Of a stretch of 64,000 nt of DNA, positions 8,612-16,661 are shown piece after piece. Both the position numbers and the translations under genes were made by a program. How positions within the stretch are numbered: position 1 is the stretch's first letter; each line of letters opens with the position of its first letter. Origin of the DNA: Cupriavidus pauculus (lineage in GTDB: Bacteria > Pseudomonadota > Gammaproteobacteria > Burkholderiales > Burkholderiaceae); NCBI RefSeq assembly GCF_002858765.1, contig NZ_PJRP01000010.1:1-64000 (forward strand), given 5' to 3'. The notes below the pieces were generated by a model that saw nothing but the letters and a program-made list of their open reading frames with translations, was not told the origin of the DNA and searched no databases.

Positions 8612-9388
8612 GTGATCAAACGAATTTCCAGACTGTTTGGCAGCCAGCTTCGCTTGCTGACTGCCGCAGTGGCAGGCGCGATTGCGCTGGCCGGCTGCGC
8701 CACCGCGCCGACCGACGACACCGCCCAGGCTGCCGCTACGCCAGCCGGCACGCCCGCCACCGCATCGACCGCATCGACCGGCGCCCCCGGCGTCAAGCCG
8801 CCCCCCGTCGTCAACAAGAACCCGCCGACCACTACTGTCACGCTACCCGACAAGGGCCGCGTAAGCCTGGCCGAGTATCGCGCGCAGATGCGCGAGCAGT
8901 TGATGAAATCGGAGAATGCCTCGGCCGACGTGGCCGACTGCGCGGCACATGCCAGCTGGGTGGTACCGCGTTCGGCCTCGTATGATGCGCTGAAGATTCC
9001 CACTGGCGCGCTGTCGGCAAGCCAGGCCACCGAGGAACGCTGGGAGGGCCGCTTCTCGCCCGGCAAGCAGGCGGTGCCCGTGAGTTCGGTGGTGACGTTC
9101 AATGCCACCGCCCACAAGCGCAAGGGCGAGGCCCAATGGCAGCCGGTCAAGGTGCGCTGCGGCTACAACGAGGGGATGATGCTGGCCTACGAGCTGCTCG
9201 ACAGCAACGGCGACACGATCACCGAGCCGGCCGCGGCACCGGCCGTATCCACGGCGTCGCACAGCAAGAAGAAGGGCAAGAGCAGCGCCAAGGCGTCGTC
9301 TTCGTCGAAGTCGTCGGCATCGAAGTCAACGTCGACGTCGAGCGCCAAGAGCACGTCATCGTCCTCCAAGACGAAAAAGAAGAACTGA
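8612..9388 (+). CDS. Putative lipoprotein with Ser/Lys-rich C-terminal tail
   Basis: 258-residue predicted lipoprotein of unknown function, probably with a GTG start. A lipobox LAGC places the lipidated Cys at 29. Next comes an Ala/Thr/Pro-rich linker (30-75). The folded core (about 80-205) holds two Cys residues, in DCAAHASWV and VRCGYNEG, that could form a disulfide. The tail (about 213-258) is almost entirely Ser, Lys, Ala and Thr. The basic low-complexity tail could touch peptidoglycan or anionic envelope polymers; this is inference. A sigma-E-like promoter 50 bases upstream fits an envelope-stress gene. The core matches no domain I can name. Confidence 0.75.
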   Translation: MIKRISRLFGSQLRLLTAAVAGAIALAGCATAPTDDTAQAAATPAGTPATASTASTGAPGVKPPPVVNKNPPTTTVTLPDKGRVSLAEYRAQMREQLMKSENASADVADCAAHASWVVPRSASYDALKIPTGALSASQATEERWEGRFSPGKQAVPVSSVVTFNATAHKRKGEAQWQPVKVRCGYNEGMMLAYELLDSNGDTITEPAAAPAVSTASHSKKKGKSSAKASSSSKSSASKSTSTSSAKSTSSSSKTKKKN

Positions 9389-9410
9389 AGCCGCCGTCAT
9401 GCGGTTGTGC

Positions 9411-9442
9411 GCGCCCCTCTCCCGCTCGCGGAAGAGGGGCGC
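9411..9442. repeat. GC-rich palindromic repeat (core copy)
   Basis: Arms GCGCCCCTCT (9411-9420) and AGAGGGGCGC (9433-9442) around a 12-base centre. It belongs to the CCCCTCTCCCGC family seen at seven other places in the window. It lies between convergent genes and may also end both transcripts. Confidence 0.7.
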
Positions 9443-9472
9443 AAATCGTCAGCACTCCGCCTCAGCCCGTTC

Positions 9473-10615
9473 TCAGCCCAGGTACTCCAGAATCGCCTGC
9501 AGCATCGCCGTGCCCAGCAGCGCGCTCTTTGCGCCGTTCCAGCCCACGGCCGGATCGGGCAGGTCGGCGTTGTCCTTGAACGGCATTTCCAGCGTCAGCG
9601 CCAGGCAGCTAAAGGTGTGGCCGATGTACTTCGAGGCCAGCTTCAGCGCGTCGGCGTTGTACTTGCTGGCGGCGTAGCCATGCATGTCCTGGAAGTCGGG
9701 CGTGGCGCGCTTGAAGGCTTCGATAAAGCGTGACTGCTGCTCGCGCTGGACTTCGGTGAAGCCGGGCAGCATCTCGCTGCCGGCCACGAAGTTGTAGGGC
9801 AGCGCCTCGTCGCCGTGGATGTCGAAGAACAGGTCCACGCCGGTGCGCTCGATGGCGCGACGCACGTGGTAGACCTCGGGGCTGGTCTCCGGACTCGGCT
9901 GCATCCACTCCCGGTTCAGGTTCGCGCCGGCCGCGTTGGTGCGCAGGTTGCCGCGCGACGAGCCGTCCGGATTCATGTTCGGCACGATATGGAACACCGC
10001 GCGGTCCAGCAGCTTGCGCGCGACCGGATCGCCATGCCAGGCGCCGGTGCCGGTCAGCCGCTGCAGCACACCTTCGCAGAACCACTCGGCCATGCTTTCG
10101 CCCGGATGCTGGCGGGCGATCATCCAGATTGTCTTCTTGCCTGGCCCGGGCTGGCCCAGCGTCACGCAGGTCAGGTCGCGGCCATCGACGGTGCTGCCAA
10201 GGTGCGACAGCTTCGCCAGTGGCGACCGCTGGCACGTGGCCAGCAGCGACAGGTGCCGCTCGTCGGAATACGGCTCGAAGTACGCCAGCCACACGCTGTC
10301 GTGTTCGGGCGTGAAGTCGACGGTCATCGTGGTGCCGTCGTACTGCGTCGGCACGCGGAACCAGTGCGCGCGGTCGTACGACGCCACGGCGTGGTAGTCG
10401 CGCCAGCCATCGGGATAGGTGCATTCGCCGGCGTTCAGAAACTTCAGCCGGCACGCCTGGCCCGCCGCGCCCTGCAGGCGGAAGTGAAACCATTGGCGGA
10501 AATCGGCGTGGGAATCGGCGCGGATGCGCAGGCGGATGTCGTCGGCGCGGTCGAGCGCTTCGACTTCGATCGCACCCGAATCGAACAGCGAGGAAATATG
10601 GAGTGCCGAGGTCAT
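9473..10615 (-). CDS. M14-family zinc carboxypeptidase (cytosolic carboxypeptidase-like)
   Basis: 380-residue metallopeptidase with an N-terminal beta-sandwich domain (about 1-125) followed by the M14 catalytic domain, the arrangement of the cytosolic carboxypeptidase (CCP/AGBL) branch. Zinc ligands H170 and E173 are in QHPGES and H267 is in FDIHGDE. N214-P-D-G and N232-L-N-R-E-W line the substrate site. The probable catalytic Glu is E343 in LTLEMPFK. All catalytic residues are intact and no signal peptide is present. Substrate unknown; bacterial relatives probably trim C-terminal residues of peptides. The yaaA stop lies 18 bases upstream, so both are likely transcribed from yaaA. Confidence 0.9.
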   Translation of the reverse strand: MTSALHISSLFDSGAIEVEALDRADDIRLRIRADSHADFRQWFHFRLQGAAGQACRLKFLNAGECTYPDGWRDYHAVASYDRAHWFRVPTQYDGTTMTVDFTPEHDSVWLAYFEPYSDERHLSLLATCQRSPLAKLSHLGSTVDGRDLTCVTLGQPGPGKKTIWMIARQHPGESMAEWFCEGVLQRLTGTGAWHGDPVARKLLDRAVFHIVPNMNPDGSSRGNLRTNAAGANLNREWMQPSPETSPEVYHVRRAIERTGVDLFFDIHGDEALPYNFVAGSEMLPGFTEVQREQQSRFIEAFKRATPDFQDMHGYAASKYNADALKLASKYIGHTFSCLALTLEMPFKDNADLPDPAVGWNGAKSALLGTAMLQAILEYLG

Positions 10616-10633
10616 CGAATTTGTCCTTTGTTC

Positions 10634-11419
10634 TCAGTCTTCCAGGCGGCGGCGGAATACCCAGCGCGCGTCATCGGAAGCGGCCTTGTCGAAGGCGTAG
10701 CCGTCTTCCTTGAAGCGCTTGAGCTGCGCGGGGTCGGTGACCCGGTACGTGACCGCGTAGCGGGCCATCGTACCGCGCGCACGCTTGGCATGGAACGAAA
10801 TGATCTTGTAGCGGCCGCCCTTCCAGTCCTCGAACACCGGCGTGATGACGCGGGCATCGAGCACCTTGGGGCGCACCACCTTGAAATACTCTTCGGACGC
10901 CAGGTTCACCAGCGTGGGCGCGCCCTCGTGCTTGAGGTCGGCCATGTCCTTGTTGAGCAGTCTGGTGACGTCGTCGCCCCAGAATGCGTACAGGTCGCGG
11001 CCGGCGGCGTTGTCCAGGCGGGTGCCCATTTCCAGGCGGTACGGCTGCATCCAGTCCATCGGGCGCAGCACGCCATAGAGGCCGGACAGGATGCGAATGT
11101 GCTTCTGGGCGAACGCCAGGTCATCGGTGGACAGCGTTTTGGCGTCCAGGCCATCGTAGACGTCGCCATTGAAGGCCAGCACGGCCTGCTTGCTGTTGGC
11201 GGCCGTGAACTCGGGCGACCAGTCCCCGTAGCGGGTCACGTTGAGCACGGCCAGCTTGTCGGAGATGTCCATCAGCGACGCCACGTCCTGCGGCGCCAGC
11301 TTGCGCAGGCGCTCGATCAGCGTGGCGGAACGGTCGATAAAACGCGGCATCGTATGGGTCTTGACGCGCGGCGGTGTCTCGTAGTCCAGGGACTTGGCGG
11401 GAGACAGGACGATGAGCAT
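10634..11419 (-). CDS. yaaA: Peroxide stress protein YaaA (DUF328/UPF0246)
   Basis: 261-residue YaaA. In E. coli this protein lowers free iron and protects DNA and proteins from hydrogen peroxide, under OxyR. Family signatures present are [12 protein letters not shown] at the N-terminus, [10 protein letters not shown], the YRLEMGT segment and the C-terminal FHAKRARG. The start at 11419 gives the canonical MLIVLSPAK beginning; an open frame extends 65 codons upstream but encodes unrelated residues and overlaps the divergent PIN gene. No OxyR site was recognised in the 40-bp gap. It is probably co-transcribed with the downstream M14 peptidase. Confidence 0.93.
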   Translation of the reverse strand: MLIVLSPAKSLDYETPPRVKTHTMPRFIDRSATLIERLRKLAPQDVASLMDISDKLAVLNVTRYGDWSPEFTAANSKQAVLAFNGDVYDGLDAKTLSTDDLAFAQKHIRILSGLYGVLRPMDWMQPYRLEMGTRLDNAAGRDLYAFWGDDVTRLLNKDMADLKHEGAPTLVNLASEEYFKVVRPKVLDARVITPVFEDWKGGRYKIISFHAKRARGTMARYAVTYRVTDPAQLKRFKEDGYAFDKAASDDARWVFRRRLED

Positions 11420-11459
11420 GGCAAAATCGCGGGCAGAAACAAAGCTGAGATTGTAGCGA

Positions 11460-12008
11460 ATGCCCACCGAAATCACCGCCAACGCCCTGCCCGGCACCTC
11501 CGCCCCCCGTGTCGTACTCGATTCCAACGTCTGGGTCGACCTGCTGGTTTTCCGCGATCCGCACGTCGAGCCGATCCGCGCCGCGCTGGCGTCAGGCGCC
11601 ATCGCACCGGTCATCCGGGCCGACTGCCGCGAGGAATTGCGCCGGGTGCTGGCCTATCCGCAATTTGCCCGGTTCGCAGTCGATATCGACGCCGCGCTGG
11701 CCGAGGTGGACCGCCTCACCACGCTGGCCCCGGCCCCGGCCGCCGAAGACGCCGGCGCCATCCGCCTGCCGAAGTGCCGCGACACCGACGATCAGAAGTT
11801 CATTGAACTGGCGCACTTTGCGCGGGCGGTGCTGCTGGTGTCGAAGGACAAGGCCGTGCTCAAGCTCAGGAGCCGCCTGCGCCGCACCAGCGGCGTGGAC
11901 GTGCTGACGCCGCTGGCCTTCTCCGGCTGGCTGGCTGCCCGGACGGCCGCAGATGCCGCAGCGGCCGCCGAAGCGCCCGAAGCCGCCCCGGCGGGCGATC
12001 CCCGCTAG
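11460..12008 (+). CDS. PIN-domain protein, COG1569 type (putative toxin component), orphan
   Basis: 182-residue PIN-fold protein of the COG1569 group, annotated as putative toxin-antitoxin ribonucleases. Acidic metal-site residues are in place: D21 in LDSNVW, E58/E59, D108/D110/D111 in CRDTDDQKF, and D130 in LVSKD. The C-terminal tail (about 155-182) is Ala/Glu/Pro-rich. No small antitoxin gene is adjacent on either side: 40 bp upstream lies divergent yaaA, and 49 bp downstream an aminotransferase. It may therefore act alone, for example in RNA processing. Co-transcription with the aminotransferase is likely. Confidence 0.85.
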   Translation: MPTEITANALPGTSAPRVVLDSNVWVDLLVFRDPHVEPIRAALASGAIAPVIRADCREELRRVLAYPQFARFAVDIDAALAEVDRLTTLAPAPAAEDAGAIRLPKCRDTDDQKFIELAHFARAVLLVSKDKAVLKLRSRLRRTSGVDVLTPLAFSGWLAARTAADAAAAAEAPEAAPAGDPR

Positions 12009-12056
12009 AATGTCGCTCTGGTTTCCTGCCCGGTCCTATCCCGTTTCCGCCCAGCC

Positions 12057-13244
12057 ATGTCCGAATCGACCCCTGCCCCGCTGAATCCGCTGAATCCGCT
12101 GAATCCGCCGCTGTCCCGCCTGCCCAACGTGGGCACCACGATTTTCACCGTGATGTCGGCGCTGGCCGCCGAAAAGAACGCCGTGAACCTGGGCCAGGGC
12201 TTTCCGGACTTCGACTGCGACCCGCGCATCGTCGACGCCGTCACCGGCGCCATGCGCGCGGGCCACAACCAGTACCCGCCGATGGCCGGCGTGCCGAAGC
12301 TGCGCCAGGCCATCGCCGGCAAGATCGCCACGCTGTACGGCCACCAGTACGACTGGAACACCGAGATCACGATCACGGCCGGCGCCACGCAGGGCCTGCT
12401 GACGGCCATCCTGTGCGCGGTGCACCCGGGCGACGAAGTCATCGTGCTGGAGCCCTGCTACGACAGCTACCTGCCGTCGATCGAACTGGCCGGCGCCAAG
12501 GCCGTGCCAGTGCGGCTCGAAGCCCCGCTGTTCCGCATCCCGTTCGACAAGCTGGCCGCCGCGATCACGCCGAAGACGCGCATGATCATGATCAACACGC
12601 CGCACAACCCCACCGGCACGATCTGGCGCGCGGAAGACATGCAGCAGCTGGCCGACCTGCTGGCCGGCACCGACATCCTGCTGCTGTCCGACGAAGTCTA
12701 CGAACACATGGTCTACGACGGCCAGCCGCACGCATCGGTGTCGCGCCACCCGGAACTGGCGCGCCGCAGCTTCGTGGTGTCGAGCTTCGGCAAGACCTAT
12801 CACGTCACGGGCTGGAAGGTGGGTTATGTGGCCGCGCCGGCCGCGCTGATGAACGAATTCCGCAAGGTGCACCAGTTCAACGTGTTCACCGTGAACACGC
12901 CCGTGCAGCATGGCCTGGCCGACTACATGGCCGACCCGGCCCCGTACCTGGACCTGGCGGGCTTCTACCAGGCCAAGCGCGACTACTTCCGCGCCGGGCT
13001 GGCCCATACGCGATTCAAGCTGCTGCCGTCGGACGGCACGTACTTCCAGTGCGTCGACTATTCGGCAATTTCCGATATGAGCGAGGCTGATTTCTCGATG
13101 TGGCTCACGCGCGAAATTGGCGTGGCGGCCATTCCGGTATCGGCGTTCTATTCCGAGCCGCGCGAATCGGGCGTCGTGCGCTTCTGCTTTGCCAAGAAGG
13201 AAGAGACGCTCAAGCTGGCGCTGGAACGGCTGGCCAGGCTGTAA
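12057..13244 (+). CDS. PLP-dependent aminotransferase, methionine aminotransferase type (YbdL-like)
   Basis: 395-residue fold-type I aminotransferase. K246 in SSFGKTYHVTGWKVGY binds pyridoxal phosphate; N184 in TPHNPTG, D212 and Y215 in SDEVYEH position the cofactor; an Arg in ESGVVRFCF near the C-terminus should bind the substrate carboxylate. Similarity of NLGQGFPDFD and the FGKTYHVTGWK region to YbdL suggests methionine or aromatic 2-oxo acid transamination, useful in methionine salvage. The N-terminus carries three exact LNP repeats from a 9-bp tandem repeat. It ends before a strong bidirectional terminator. Confidence 0.88.
   Translation: MSESTPAPLNPLNPLNPPLSRLPNVGTTIFTVMSALAAEKNAVNLGQGFPDFDCDPRIVDAVTGAMRAGHNQYPPMAGVPKLRQAIAGKIATLYGHQYDWNTEITITAGATQGLLTAILCAVHPGDEVIVLEPCYDSYLPSIELAGAKAVPVRLEAPLFRIPFDKLAAAITPKTRMIMINTPHNPTGTIWRAEDMQQLADLLAGTDILLLSDEVYEHMVYDGQPHASVSRHPELARRSFVVSSFGKTYHVTGWKVGYVAAPAALMNEFRKVHQFNVFTVNTPVQHGLADYMADPAPYLDLAGFYQAKRDYFRAGLAHTRFKLLPSDGTYFQCVDYSAISDMSEADFSMWLTREIGVAAIPVSAFYSEPRESGVVRFCFAKKEETLKLALERLARL
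12081..12107 (+). repeat. Three tandem copies of CTGAATCCG
   Basis: Exact 9-bp unit repeated three times inside the aminotransferase gene, encoding Leu-Asn-Pro each time. Copy-number change would stay in frame and lengthen or shorten a disordered N-terminus. Confidence 0.9.
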
Positions 13245-13287
13245 GCGGCCGGCCCGGCTATAAGCGCCGCGCATTCCCGCCATGAAG

Positions 13288-13322
13288 AAAAGCCCCGCTG
13301 GCTTCCCGCCGCGGGGCTTTTT
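13288..13322. terminator. Bidirectional terminator between aminotransferase and GST genes
   Basis: 11-bp stem AAAAGCCCCGC (13288-13298) with GCGGGGCTTTT (13311-13321) and a 12-base loop. T runs follow on plus and, after reversal, on minus, serving the two convergent genes. Confidence 0.85.
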
Positions 13323-13362
13323 GCTTAATTTGGCGCGTGGTCGTCGCGCCCGCTGCCGGCGC

Positions 13363-14004
13363 TTACTTGTTCCGGCTCAGCATCAGCTCGGTGTTGGCCT
13401 TGCGCTCGGCGTTGACCTTCTGCACGCTCGGCCGTTCCGCCATCGCCTTCAGGTAATCCTTGACCGGCAAACCCGCGAGCAGGTCTTCGCCGTAGATGAT
13501 CTTGGTGCAGGACGCAATCAGCGGCAGATGGCACACGGCGGCGCAGTCGGCCAGCGTGAAGGTGTCGCCGGCGACATACGGCGAGAACTTGGCCAGGCGG
13601 CCGAACGCGGGAATGTACTTGTCCAGCAGGCTGCGCTGGCGTTCCTTGACGCGGTCGCTGACCTTGCCGCCGAAGAACGCTTCGGCATACAGCTCGCGGG
13701 CGGTCAGTTCCAAGTAAAGCTCCAGGAACGTGATGATCTCGCGCACCTTGCCGGCCTGGAAGGCGTCCTGAGGCAGCAGCGGCGCCTGGATGTAGGTGGC
13801 TTCCAGGTACTCGACGATGGTTTCGGACTCGCACAGCGGGCCGGCATCGGTGATGATGTAGGGAACCTTGCCCAGCGGCGATGCCGCCTGGTCGGTCTCG
13901 CCGATCCAGGCCAGCACCTCCTCGAACGGCAGGTTCTTTTCCAGCAGCGCCAGCTTGACCTTGTTGTAATAGTTGCTGGCGGCAAAACCGCAAAGCTTCA
14001 GCAT
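13363..14004 (-). CDS. Glutathione S-transferase family protein
   Basis: 213-residue cytosolic GST. The thioredoxin-like N-terminal domain (1-80) starts KLCGFAASNYYNKVKLALLE; GKVPYI carries the cis-Pro and ESETIVEYLE the glutathione-binding Glu-Ser. The all-helical C-terminal domain (about 90-210) contains the VAGDTFTLADCA capping motif. No specific electrophile can be predicted. It is transcribed divergently from the 3-hydroxyacyl-CoA dehydrogenase gene, sharing a 176-bp upstream region. Confidence 0.9.
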   Translation of the reverse strand: MLKLCGFAASNYYNKVKLALLEKNLPFEEVLAWIGETDQAASPLGKVPYIITDAGPLCESETIVEYLEATYIQAPLLPQDAFQAGKVREIITFLELYLELTARELYAEAFFGGKVSDRVKERQRSLLDKYIPAFGRLAKFSPYVAGDTFTLADCAAVCHLPLIASCTKIIYGEDLLAGLPVKDYLKAMAERPSVQKVNAERKANTELMLSRNK

Positions 14005-14136
14005 GTCGTCTCTCTCCGTATTGGGATGGAATCGGTGGTGTCGACCCGGGGCCGCACCGTCGCCGTCTGCCCTGCCTCACATGGCCGATCAGCGCACGCC
14101 GCATGCGCGGCGCCTCTGTCGCGAAAGGTGCAGAAA

Positions 14137-14156
14137 ACGTACGATCGTGCTAATTT
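14137..14156. promoter_or_regulatory. Candidate operator shared with a second fatty-acid operon
   Basis: AT-richer stretch with the 8-bp palindrome ACGATCGT (14141-14148) followed by GCTAATTT. Positions 14141-14156 match 52181-52196 at 15 of 16 bases, and that copy lies upstream of the acyl-CoA dehydrogenase gene group. It sits 25 bases before the 3-hydroxyacyl-CoA dehydrogenase start. A TetR-type regulator of acyl-CoA metabolism is the natural guess. Confidence 0.45.
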
Positions 14157-14180
14157 AGCCACAACTTTTTTGGACGAACA

Positions 14181-15704
14181 ATGAGCAATTCCACTATCCA
14201 GACGCTCGGCATCGTTGGCACTGGCGCCATGGGCCGCGGCATCGCCCAGATCGCCGCGCAGGCCGGCCTGACCGTCCACCTGTTCGACACCAACGCCCAG
14301 GCCGTGGCCGCCGCGCGCCAGTACCTGCAGGATACCTTTGCCAAGCTGGCCGACAAGGGCAAGATCAGCGCCGCCGACAGCGACGCCGCACTGGCCCGCG
14401 TGAAGGCCGCCAGCGCGCTGGAAGACCTGGCCGCCTGCGACATGGTGGTGGAAGCCATCGTCGAACGCCTGGACGTCAAGCGCGACCTGGTGGCCAAGCT
14501 CGAAGCCATCCTGCGTGAAGACGCCGTGATCGCATCGAACACCTCGTCGCTGTCGATCACCGCCATCGCCGTGGGTGCGAAGAAGCCGGGCCGCGTGGTC
14601 GGCTACCACTTCTTCAACCCGGTGCCGCTGATGAAGGTCGTGGAAGTGATCGACGGCCTGTCTGGCGATCCCGCCGTGGGCGACCGCCTGATGGAGCTAT
14701 CGCGCCGCATGGGCCACACGCCGGTGCGCTGCAAGGACATGCCGGGCTTCATCGTGAACCATGCCGGCCGCGGCATGAACATCGAGGGCCTGAAGGCCGC
14801 TCAGGAAGGCGTGGCCGAGTTCGTCGACATCGACAACGTCATGCGCGAGCAAGCCGGCTTCCGCATGGGCCCGTTCGAGCTGATGGACCTGACCGGGCTC
14901 GACGTGTCGCACCCGGTGATGGAATCGATCTACAACCAGTTCTACCAGGAGCCGCGTTACCGTCCGTCGCCGATCACGGCGCTGCGTTCGGTGGGCGGCC
15001 TGCTGGGCCGCAAGACCGGCGCCGGCTTCTACGCGTATCCGGAAGGTCAGAAGCAGGTGCCCGCCGCCCGCGCGGTGCCGGATGCCCGCCCGGCCAGCGT
15101 GTGGGTAAGCCGTGCCAATGAGCGCGGCCATGCCATGACCGTGAAGCTGCTGACCGCGCTGGACGTGACCGTCGAAGCCGGCAACCAGCCGTCGTCCGAT
15201 GCCCTGATCGTGGTCACGCCTCTCGGTCTGGACGCCACCACCGCTGCCCTGGAAGAAGGCCTGGACGCCACGCGCGTGGTAGCCATCGACACGCTGCTGC
15301 CGTATGACGCAACCAAGCGCCGCACGCTGATGACCACGCCTGCCACCAGCGCCGCCGCCCGCGACGCCGCGCACGGCCTGTTCGCCAGCGATGGCGTGCC
15401 CGTGACCGTGATCCGCGACTCGGCCGGCTTCATCGCCCAGCGCATCATCGGCTGCATCGTGAACATTGCCAGCGACATCGCGCAGCAACGCATTGCCACG
15501 CCGACCGACATCGACCTGGCCGTGAACCTGGGCCTGGGCTATCCGAAGGGCCCGCTGGCGCTGGGCGACACGATCGGCGCCAATGTGATTCTGGAAGTGC
15601 TGCGCAACATGAACCGCCTGACTGGCGACATGCGCTACCGTCCGAGCCCGTGGCTGTGGCGCCGCGCCGGCCTGGGCCTGTCGCTGCTGACCGAGGAAGC
15701 CTGA
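14181..15704 (+). CDS. 3-hydroxyacyl-CoA dehydrogenase (PaaH-like)
   Basis: 507-residue NAD-dependent dehydrogenase that oxidises 3-hydroxyacyl-CoA to 3-oxoacyl-CoA in beta-oxidation or phenylacetate-type pathways. The Rossmann motif is GIVGTGAMGRG (10-20), NTSSLS and YHFFNPVPLMKVVE carry active-site residues, and two 3HCDH C-terminal domains follow (about 190-285 and 410-500), as in PaaH/PaaC. Between them is a less conserved linker domain (about 300-400). It is followed by a terminator, then an enoyl-CoA hydratase-like gene on the same strand. The upstream motif at 14141 may tie it to the genes near 50 kb. Confidence 0.9.
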   Translation: MSNSTIQTLGIVGTGAMGRGIAQIAAQAGLTVHLFDTNAQAVAAARQYLQDTFAKLADKGKISAADSDAALARVKAASALEDLAACDMVVEAIVERLDVKRDLVAKLEAILREDAVIASNTSSLSITAIAVGAKKPGRVVGYHFFNPVPLMKVVEVIDGLSGDPAVGDRLMELSRRMGHTPVRCKDMPGFIVNHAGRGMNIEGLKAAQEGVAEFVDIDNVMREQAGFRMGPFELMDLTGLDVSHPVMESIYNQFYQEPRYRPSPITALRSVGGLLGRKTGAGFYAYPEGQKQVPAARAVPDARPASVWVSRANERGHAMTVKLLTALDVTVEAGNQPSSDALIVVTPLGLDATTAALEEGLDATRVVAIDTLLPYDATKRRTLMTTPATSAAARDAAHGLFASDGVPVTVIRDSAGFIAQRIIGCIVNIASDIAQQRIATPTDIDLAVNLGLGYPKGPLALGDTIGANVILEVLRNMNRLTGDMRYRPSPWLWRRAGLGLSLLTEEA

Positions 15705-15710
15705 TCGAGT

Positions 15711-15744
15711 GGGCGCCCCGCGAAAGACACGGGGCGCCCTTTTT
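15711..15744 (+). terminator. Rho-independent terminator of the dehydrogenase gene
   Basis: 10-bp perfect stem GGGCGCCCCG (15711-15720) with its complement at 15730-15739, then five T residues. Confidence 0.9.
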
Positions 15745-15814
15745 GCATGTGCCCCCTGGCATCTGCCGCAAGGCTTCCGCCGCAAGCATTCCGTTTCAAG
15801 ATAACGAGGCTGCC

Positions 15815-16594
15815 ATGACTGCCCAGTTGCTGTCCGAACGCGTCGACGCGACGCTCGTGCTGACCATCTCCAACCCGGAAGCGCGCAACGCGCTGCATCC
15901 GGACATCTACGCCGCCTCGCAGGAAGCCCTCGAAGTGGCCACGCGGGACGACTCGATCCGCGCCGTGGTGCTGACCGGCGCCAACGGTGTGTTCTGCGCC
16001 GGCGGCAACCTGAACCGCCTGCTGGGCAACCGTTCGCAACCGCCGGCGGTGCAGGCCGAGAGCATCGAGACCCTGCACCACTGGATCGAATCGTTCCACG
16101 CCTTTCCCAAGCCCATCATCGCCGCCGTGGAAGGCCCCGCCGCCGGCGCCGGCTTCTCGCTGGTGCTGGCCTGCGACTACGTGGTGGCCGCCAGCGACGC
16201 CAAGTTCGTGATGGCCTACGTCAAGGTCGGACTGACCCCCGACGGCGGCGGCTCGTATGAAATCGCGCGGATGCTGCCGCGCCAGCTGGCCAGCGAAATC
16301 CTGATGGAAGGCAAGCCGGTGGACCCGGCTCGGCTGGCACACTTCGGCATCGTCAATCGCGTGGTGCAGCCCGGCCATGCCCTGACCGAGGCGCTGCGCA
16401 TCGCCGAAAACCTGGCCAAGGAATCGCCCAACGCCGTGCGCGGCATGAAGGCGCTGATCAACCATGCCGGCACCGCCACGCTGACCGAACACCTGGGCGC
16501 CGAACGCGACAGCTTCGTGGCCGCGCTGCATCACAGGGACGGCGGCGAAGGCATCACGGCTTTCCTTGAGAAGCGCAAGCCGAATTACAGGTAA
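15815..16594 (+). CDS. Enoyl-CoA hydratase/isomerase family protein (alternative oxepin-CoA hydrolase type)
   Basis: 259-residue crotonase-fold enzyme. Oxyanion-hole segments are NGVFCAGGNLN (about 55-65) and EGPAAGAGFSLVLACDY (about 106-122). PDGGGSY lies where the second catalytic acid is found in hydratases. The pattern resembles the group annotated as alternative-type oxepin-CoA hydrolase, which would place it in ring-opening of phenylacetyl-CoA derivatives, yet general enoyl-CoA hydration is equally possible; no other paa genes are present. An ATG at 15815 was preferred over an upstream extension that reads through the preceding terminator. It lies between a 3-hydroxyacyl-CoA dehydrogenase and an ACAD10/11-type phosphotransferase. 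Confidence 0.87.
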   Translation: MTAQLLSERVDATLVLTISNPEARNALHPDIYAASQEALEVATRDDSIRAVVLTGANGVFCAGGNLNRLLGNRSQPPAVQAESIETLHHWIESFHAFPKPIIAAVEGPAAGAGFSLVLACDYVVAASDAKFVMAYVKVGLTPDGGGSYEIARMLPRQLASEILMEGKPVDPARLAHFGIVNRVVQPGHALTEALRIAENLAKESPNAVRGMKALINHAGTATLTEHLGAERDSFVAALHHRDGGEGITAFLEKRKPNYR

Positions 16595-16661
16595 TCCCAC
16601 ACACCTGTAACGCACCTTCGACAATGATCACAAAATAAAGACACTGCGGAGAGAGACAAAC

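Noticed and set aside
10634..11614. Extended start for yaaA
   Set aside because: 65 extra residues are not like the family and overlap the divergent PIN gene; the canonical MLIVLSPAK start is at 11419.
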